NCBI RefSeq assembly: GCF_963663625.1
Contig: NZ_OY760438.1
Span: 1-64,000 of the forward strand
Direction of reading: 5' to 3'
From: an uncultured Ilyobacter sp.
Lineage (GTDB): Bacteria > Fusobacteriota > Fusobacteriia > Fusobacteriales > Fusobacteriaceae
Length of the DNA: 64,000 nt
Shown here: positions 60,286 to 64,000 of the stretch, one piece after another
Numbering within the stretch: position 1 is the first letter of the stretch
How the letters are laid out: the number at the start of each line of letters is the position of its first letter
Notes under the pieces: model-generated
Databases searched by the model: none
Seen by the model: the letters and a program-made list of their open reading frames with translations, nothing else
Told to the model about the DNA's origin: nothing
Position numbers and translations under genes: made by a program

Positions 60286-61392
60286 ATGACAGTCAAAGAG
60301 TTAAGAAAAGCCCTCAAGGGTAAGATAAAAGGTGTTTGGAAGTTAAAGAAAGCTGAATTACTAAAAACTTACGAAGGGCTTAATAACAGCCTTGAAGTTA
60401 TTGTGGAAAAGGCCCTAGAAGGTAAGCAGATCTTAAAAGCTCAAAACAGAGAAGAATGGCTTGAAATCAGGGAAGGAGGCCTGGGTGGAAGTGATATAGC
60501 TGCAGTAATCGGACTTAATGAATATTCATCAAAAATAGATGTTTTTATTTCAAAGACCGCTAGAAACAATGCAGTTCTTAAGCAGCAGTATGAAGAAAAA
60601 CAAACAAAGATAAGAGCATCTGAAGCAGTCCAAATGGGACATGTCCTGGAACCTGTGATCGCTGATATTTTCCAGAAAAAAAACAAAGAATATACTGTGG
60701 TGGACTTTCCAGTGACAGTAAAAGCTAATCCGTGGGAAATAGCTAATGTTGACAGATACCTGGTTAATGAAAGAGGAGAGGTCGGAATACTAGAGGTGAA
60801 AACTACTACCCTCTATAACAAAGATAAGTGGGAAGGTGACAGCTGCCCCAGGAACTATCTCTGTCAGGTTCTTTGGTATTTAGGTATAACAGGCCTTAAA
60901 TATGCTTATATATGCTGCTTAGTAGGCGGACAGCATTACAGGCAATTTAAAATTGAAAGATGTGAGGAGACTATTAGTTATCTCAGGACAGAAGGAAGGA
61001 TCTTCTGGGAGGACCATGTTGTTCATAATATAATCCCAGATCCAGACGGCAGTTCTTCTTATACTGAGCATCTTCAGTTCTTAGCAGATTATGCAGAGGA
61101 TAGAGGGGAAAAGATAGAAGTTGAAGCAGCTGCAGACAAAGTGGAAACCTACGAGGTTCTTTTAGAACAAAAAAAGGAACTGGAAACAAAAATAGAGCAG
61201 ATAAAGCAAGAGGTGTTTAAAGAAGCAATAGACAGGGGATCCAAAAGGGGGACCTGGGCAGGTCATAAGTTCAGCATAATAGGAGGCCCTTACCAAGGCT
61301 TTGATAGTAAAAAATTTAAATCTGATAATCCAGAACTGTATGAACAATACGTGGTAGAAAAAACTAAAAAACAATATATAAAATTATCTTAG
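60286..61392 (+). CDS. YqaJ-family phage exonuclease
   Basis: This 368-residue nuclease of the lambda-exo/YqaJ type chews 5' ends for recombination. It has GGLGGSDIAAVIGLNEYSS, QMGHVLEPVIADIF, the active-site VGILEVKTTTL (Glu and Lys) and LCQVLWYLGIT. The N-terminal 55 residues form an extra LysR-like helix region. AACGGAGGTCTAAT precedes the ATG. It works with the RecT protein encoded 12 bp downstream. Confidence 0.9.
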   Translation: MTVKELRKALKGKIKGVWKLKKAELLKTYEGLNNSLEVIVEKALEGKQILKAQNREEWLEIREGGLGGSDIAAVIGLNEYSSKIDVFISKTARNNAVLKQQYEEKQTKIRASEAVQMGHVLEPVIADIFQKKNKEYTVVDFPVTVKANPWEIANVDRYLVNERGEVGILEVKTTTLYNKDKWEGDSCPRNYLCQVLWYLGITGLKYAYICCLVGGQHYRQFKIERCEETISYLRTEGRIFWEDHVVHNIIPDPDGSSSYTEHLQFLADYAEDRGEKIEVEAAADKVETYEVLLEQKKELETKIEQIKQEVFKEAIDRGSKRGTWAGHKFSIIGGPYQGFDSKKFKSDNPELYEQYVVEKTKKQYIKLS

Positions 61393-61404
61393 GGGGAATC
61401 ACAA

Positions 61405-62271
61405 ATGACAGAAAAAACAGCTAAAAACGACATCATGCAAAAGGCAACAAGTAACAGATCTGTATCTAAAAAGAAAGGAAACAGCATCTATGATCTTATC
61501 TCAAGCGACAAGATGAAAAGCCAGTTTGCTATGGCATTACCCAAGCATATAGATACAGAAAGGTTTGTGAGAATAGCCCTTACATGTATCAGACAAAATC
61601 CAAAGCTCGCTGAGTGCAGCAGAGAAAGTTTATTAGGTGCACTTATGACATCCTCTCAGCTTGGACTAGAACCAGGAGGAGTATTAGGACAGGCTTACTT
61701 AATTCCATTCTCTGTTAAAGGTCAAATGGAATGCCAGTTTCAGATTGGATATAAAGGCATGCTGGAGCTTCTTAGGAGATCGAAACAGCTTTCTAATATA
61801 AGAGTTCACACCGTCTATGAAAATGATGAGTTCGAAATAGGCTACGGATTGGACTGTACCCTTAATCACAAACCAGTTTTTAGAGATAGAGGAAATATGA
61901 TTGGATTCTATTCCGTTGCAGAGCTAAAAGATGGATCTAAGCAATTTCATTTCATGTCCTATGACGATGTAGTTGAGCATGAAAAAAAACATAGAAAAGG
62001 AAATTATCAAAGTAACGTATGGAAACAACATTTTGAAGCCATGGCCCATAAAACAGTAGTAAAGCAACTTATGAAGTGGCTGCCTGTATCAGTGGAGTAT
62101 CTTGAAATGGCTTCTAAGGATGAAGGGGTATATAAAGCCAGTGAGGAAAATCTTAAGGACGTTACAGAGGAAATAGTAACTCCAACTTTTGACTATGATG
62201 AAGATACCGGAGAAATAATGGAATCTGAGGATAATTCAGCTGACAACGTCATAAGTGACGTTTTTAAATAG
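61405..62271 (+). CDS. recT: RecT-family single-strand annealing protein
   Basis: This 288-residue protein has the RecT pattern SQFAMALPKHIDTERFVRIALTCIRQNPKLAECSRESLLGALMTSSQLGLEPGGVLGQAYLIPF and MIGFYSVAELKDGSKQFHFMSYDDVVEHE. It anneals complementary strands exposed by YqaJ. AGGGGGAATCACA precedes the ATG. The acidic C-terminal tail probably contacts SSB. Confidence 0.93.
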   Translation: MTEKTAKNDIMQKATSNRSVSKKKGNSIYDLISSDKMKSQFAMALPKHIDTERFVRIALTCIRQNPKLAECSRESLLGALMTSSQLGLEPGGVLGQAYLIPFSVKGQMECQFQIGYKGMLELLRRSKQLSNIRVHTVYENDEFEIGYGLDCTLNHKPVFRDRGNMIGFYSVAELKDGSKQFHFMSYDDVVEHEKKHRKGNYQSNVWKQHFEAMAHKTVVKQLMKWLPVSVEYLEMASKDEGVYKASEENLKDVTEEIVTPTFDYDEDTGEIMESEDNSADNVISDVFK

Positions 62272-62336
62272 ATGTGGAGGGCGGGTTCCAGCCTGCCTTC
62301 CTAGATAAAAATTTTGTCTGGAGGTTTTTAAGGGAT

Positions 62337-62648
62337 ATGGATTGGACTGAGGAAAAGATAAAGAAACTGAAAAAGATGAGGACAGAGGGGGTACATTACT
62401 ACGGGATTGGGCTTGTCCTGGGGTGTTCTGAAAATGCTGTCAGGCAGGCTGTACAGAAGTTTATTTTCAAGCCCGGGAGACCTAGTGAATCTACCAGTAA
62501 TATAGATATGTTAAATAGAAAAGTGGCACTTAGAAGCGGTAGCCAGTACGCCCTGCACGACTTGGGGCTGCCTAAAAATACCTTTGTGGGGTGGGCTATG
62601 AAGGGAGATATACCGAAGGACTTTATAATCGTATTTTTAGAGAGTTAA
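62337..62648 (+). CDS. HTH protein, GcrA/SANT-like N-terminus
   Basis: This 103-residue protein opens MDWTEEKIKKLKKMRTEGVH, similar to GcrA-type helix-turn-helix openings. The rest (GLVLGCSENAVRQAVQKF) completes a DNA-binding motif. The start at 62337 is chosen by that similarity, with GGAGG 12 nt upstream; the frame is open back to a GTG at 62274 that has no ribosome site. It may regulate early genes. Confidence 0.6.
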   Translation: MDWTEEKIKKLKKMRTEGVHYYGIGLVLGCSENAVRQAVQKFIFKPGRPSESTSNIDMLNRKVALRSGSQYALHDLGLPKNTFVGWAMKGDIPKDFIIVFLES

Positions 62649-62720
62649 CTATATTAAAAAGCTGGAGCATGAAATGAACTGGCTCAGGGGATATTATGTG
62701 GAAAGGCTGGGGGTGGCTTG

Positions 62721-62915
62721 ATGCAGCTAAAACTGGATTTTAATATCTGCAAGAATCCAGACTGGATATATAAAGAGGTCATGGCATATTTTGAAGGATC
62801 TGAAAAAGAAAAAAAGTCCGGGGTCCTATGTGGTTCCACTGAAATAGATTCTAAAAGATGGACTGGTGGATCAGCAGGGCATACGATTTTTTTTCAGAAA
62901 GACAAAAAGATTTGA
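62721..62915 (+). CDS. small phage protein of unknown function
   Basis: This 64-residue protein (QLKLDFNICKNPDWIYKEVMAYFE...) has GGGGGTGG before its ATG. No family is recognised. Confidence 0.5.
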   Translation: MQLKLDFNICKNPDWIYKEVMAYFEGSEKEKKSGVLCGSTEIDSKRWTGGSAGHTIFFQKDKKI

Positions 62916-62982
62916 TTATATGGGACTGGTTTAGATTTGAGGAGAAGTATAGAAATTGATGAATTTATAAGGGAGTAATTGA

Positions 62983-63174
62983 ATGAAAATTAGAAAAGTG
63001 TGTGCATTTTGCGTGCATCTATATGATGGTGAGGAAGGATATTCCTGTGAATTGGAAGATTATGAACCAGTAAATTTATTTTTTTTATAGAGGAAATGTG
63101 ACAAATGGAAGTTTGACGAATATTTTATAGATGAATTAACAGGATATGAAGTGAAGGGACAGTTTTATGAATAA
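62983..63174 (+). pseudogene. small Cys-rich gene interrupted by an in-frame TAG
   Basis: From the ATG at 62983 the frame reads CAFCVHLYDGEEGYSCELED...NLFFL, then TAG at 63088-63090 in a poly-T tract, then continues in the same frame as RKCDKWKFDEYFIDELTGYEVKGQFYE. The cysteines on both sides would complete a four-Cys zinc site, which suggests a single small gene (about 63 codons) broken by one stop. A sequence error or stop readthrough is also possible. Confidence 0.55.
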
Positions 63175-63211
63175 ATTCAGAAAACTGATGAATTTATAAG
63201 GAGAAAAAAAT

Positions 63212-63450
63212 ATGTTAAGTAGCGACTGTTTTACTAATAATGTTTGCATATAGATATGCAAAAGAGAGAGATTACAGGGGGCAAATGGACTGTATTCCCT
63301 GAAAAGTATAAAAAGGACAAGGAGCTGACAAAGAAAGAAGTTGAACATATACAATGTGAAGTCTACTCTGAAATGTGTTTTAAAATGTATAAATGCCAGG
63401 ATTCTGAAATGGAAGAGTTTTGGAATTGGTTGTGTGAAAAAAATAAATAA
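63212..63450 (+). pseudogene. small phage gene with a frameshift near its start
   Basis: AAGGAG leads to an ATG at 63212 that reads MLSSDCFTNNVCI and stops. A one-base shift joins it to the frame at 63244-63450 (MQKREITGGKWTVFPEKYKK...EEFWNWLCEKNK), which itself has no ribosome site. The whole would be a small protein of about 79 residues. A frameshift mutation or sequencing error is likely, and programmed shifting cannot be excluded. Confidence 0.5.
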
Positions 63451-63485
63451 ATTCAGAAATTTATAAAGAAAAGAAAGGAGTGAAA

Positions 63486-63671
63486 ATGAAAACTAAAGAA
63501 CAGATTCTAGAACTTCTAGAAACATACACAGAAGAATTCCTAGATATAGACACACCTCCAAACAGATTGATTGCATTGCAAAGCTCTATGATTACCTTGG
63601 GTTTAGTGCTCGAAGATGAAAATCTTTATAAAGAAATAATAAACAAAAAATGGGAAATAATGAATAAGTAA
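63486..63671 (+). CDS. small phage protein of unknown function
   Basis: This 61-residue helical protein (KTKEQILELLETYTEEFLDIDTPPNRLIALQSSMITLGLVLEDE) starts at the ATG 63486 behind AAAGGAG; a GTG two codons earlier overlaps that site. No family is recognised. Confidence 0.6.
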   Translation: MKTKEQILELLETYTEEFLDIDTPPNRLIALQSSMITLGLVLEDENLYKEIINKKWEIMNK

Positions 63672-63701
63672 ATTGATGAATTTATAAGGAGTGTTTAAAT
63701 T

Positions 63702-63893
63702 ATGAAAATAACAGCAATAGGAAATGAAATCGAAATTACAGATATTTCAGAATCTGAAGATAAACTAATAAAAATGGCAGTTGAGGAGGTTTTAAAAATA
63801 AAAGAAATGGAATATATGGACGCCTTTAGGTTTGTTTGTTTGAATTTGACTAATCCTAAATTTATAGAGATGTTAGGATTGGAGATTGTATAA
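63702..63893 (+). CDS. small phage protein of unknown function
   Basis: This 63-residue protein (KITAIGNEIEITDISESEDKLIKMAVEEVLKIKEMEYMDAF) follows the intergenic module with TAAGGAG. No family is recognised. Confidence 0.55.
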   Translation: MKITAIGNEIEITDISESEDKLIKMAVEEVLKIKEMEYMDAFRFVCLNLTNPKFIEMLGLEIV

Positions 63894-63913
63894 ATTCAGA
63901 ACTTTATACAGAA

Positions 63914-63937
63914 GTCTCCGACATTGATGTCGGAGAC
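63914..63937 (+). promoter_or_regulatory. perfect stem-loop before the last gene start
   Basis: GTCTCCGACA-TTGA-TGTCGGAGAC is a perfect 10-bp stem with a 4-nt loop just before AGGAGC and the ATG at 63951. There is no T-run, so control of translation or mRNA processing is more likely than termination. Confidence 0.6.
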
Positions 63938-63950
63938 ATAAGGAGCAAAA

Positions 63951-64000
63951 ATGAAAACTGAAAATATTAACTATCAAATTGAACAATATATTGAAGATTA
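63951..64000 (+). CDS. start of a phage gene, partial
   Basis: Only 16 codons (MKTENINYQIEQYIED) are seen before the window edge. AAGGAGCAAAA precedes the ATG. Nothing can be said of function. Confidence 0.5.
   Translation, partial: MKTENINYQIEQYIED

Larger units (their letters stand above)
62953..63910 (+). repeat. recurring intergenic module between tiny early genes
   Basis: Variants of AAATTGATGAATTTATAAGGAG occur at 62953, 63182, 63449 (AAATTCAGAAATTTATAAAG), 63670 and 63892 (AAATTCAGAACTTTATAC). Each follows a stop codon and ends in or leads to the next ribosome site. Confidence 0.7.

Overview
The window is AT-rich DNA from a Gram-negative anaerobe. Lipid A modification genes, periplasmic-type CbiK, and the overall protein flavour point to a member of the Fusobacteriota (Ilyobacter/Propionigenium/Cetobacterium-like). 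That placement is inference; no 16S or other marker is present. About 1-30.3 kb is ordinary chromosome. About 30.4 kb to the right edge is one large prophage whose right end, and probably its integrase, lies outside the window.

Chromosomal part. 1-2.1 kb: two CbiK-type cobaltochelatase genes on the minus strand, one cut by the window edge; the exported one sits behind a cobalamin riboswitch with its own terminator. 2.3-8.3 kb: an ABC exporter, a small membrane protein with a zinc-knuckle-like tail, a YdcF-family protein, a lipoprotein and an EF-G paralogue. 8.7-16.5 kb: an EAL phosphodiesterase with a degenerate GGDEF domain, HU, a CoA-disulfide reductase fused to rhodanese, a HEPN-like unknown, an ArsR/permease/thioredoxin operon and an Hsp20. 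16.6-17.2 kb: remains of an IS982-like element. 17.3-21.9 kb: a trehalose locus (LacI-type regulator, PTS EIIBC, trehalose-6-phosphate hydrolase) followed by a wrecked ROK glucokinase gene. 22.5-29.8 kb: a broken epimerase gene, then a minus-strand lipid A/envelope glycosylation operon (GT2, LAB_N protein, two ArnT/PMT-like transferases) divergent from an OmpR-type two-component system.

Prophage part. Late genes run leftward on the minus strand in the order terminase (51.1 kb), portal, head, P22-type coat, neck, contractile tail sheath and tube, tail chaperone with a likely frameshift, tape measure, baseplate, esterase-bearing tail spike, endolysin and holin-like proteins (30.6 kb). Upstream, also leftward, are replication genes (winged-helix initiator with internal iteron-like repeats, DnaB, RusA) and a Cro-like gene. 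The switch region (56-59.4 kb) holds an S24-type CI repressor, an ImmA metalloprotease with a membrane-protein partner, and probable lysogeny-expressed genes. A rightward operon starts at 59.2 kb from a near-consensus promoter and carries YqaJ exonuclease, RecT and a string of tiny genes separated by a recurring intergenic module.

The most interesting signals are regulatory. A 14-bp operator family (AACC-N6-GGTT) sits inside the spacers of both early promoters. A seven-codon leader peptide overlaps a terminator just upstream of the terminase genes. A long structured leader precedes the initiator gene, a hairpin covers the ribosome site of a lone counter-strand gene, and the tail chaperone appears to use a +1/-2 frameshift.
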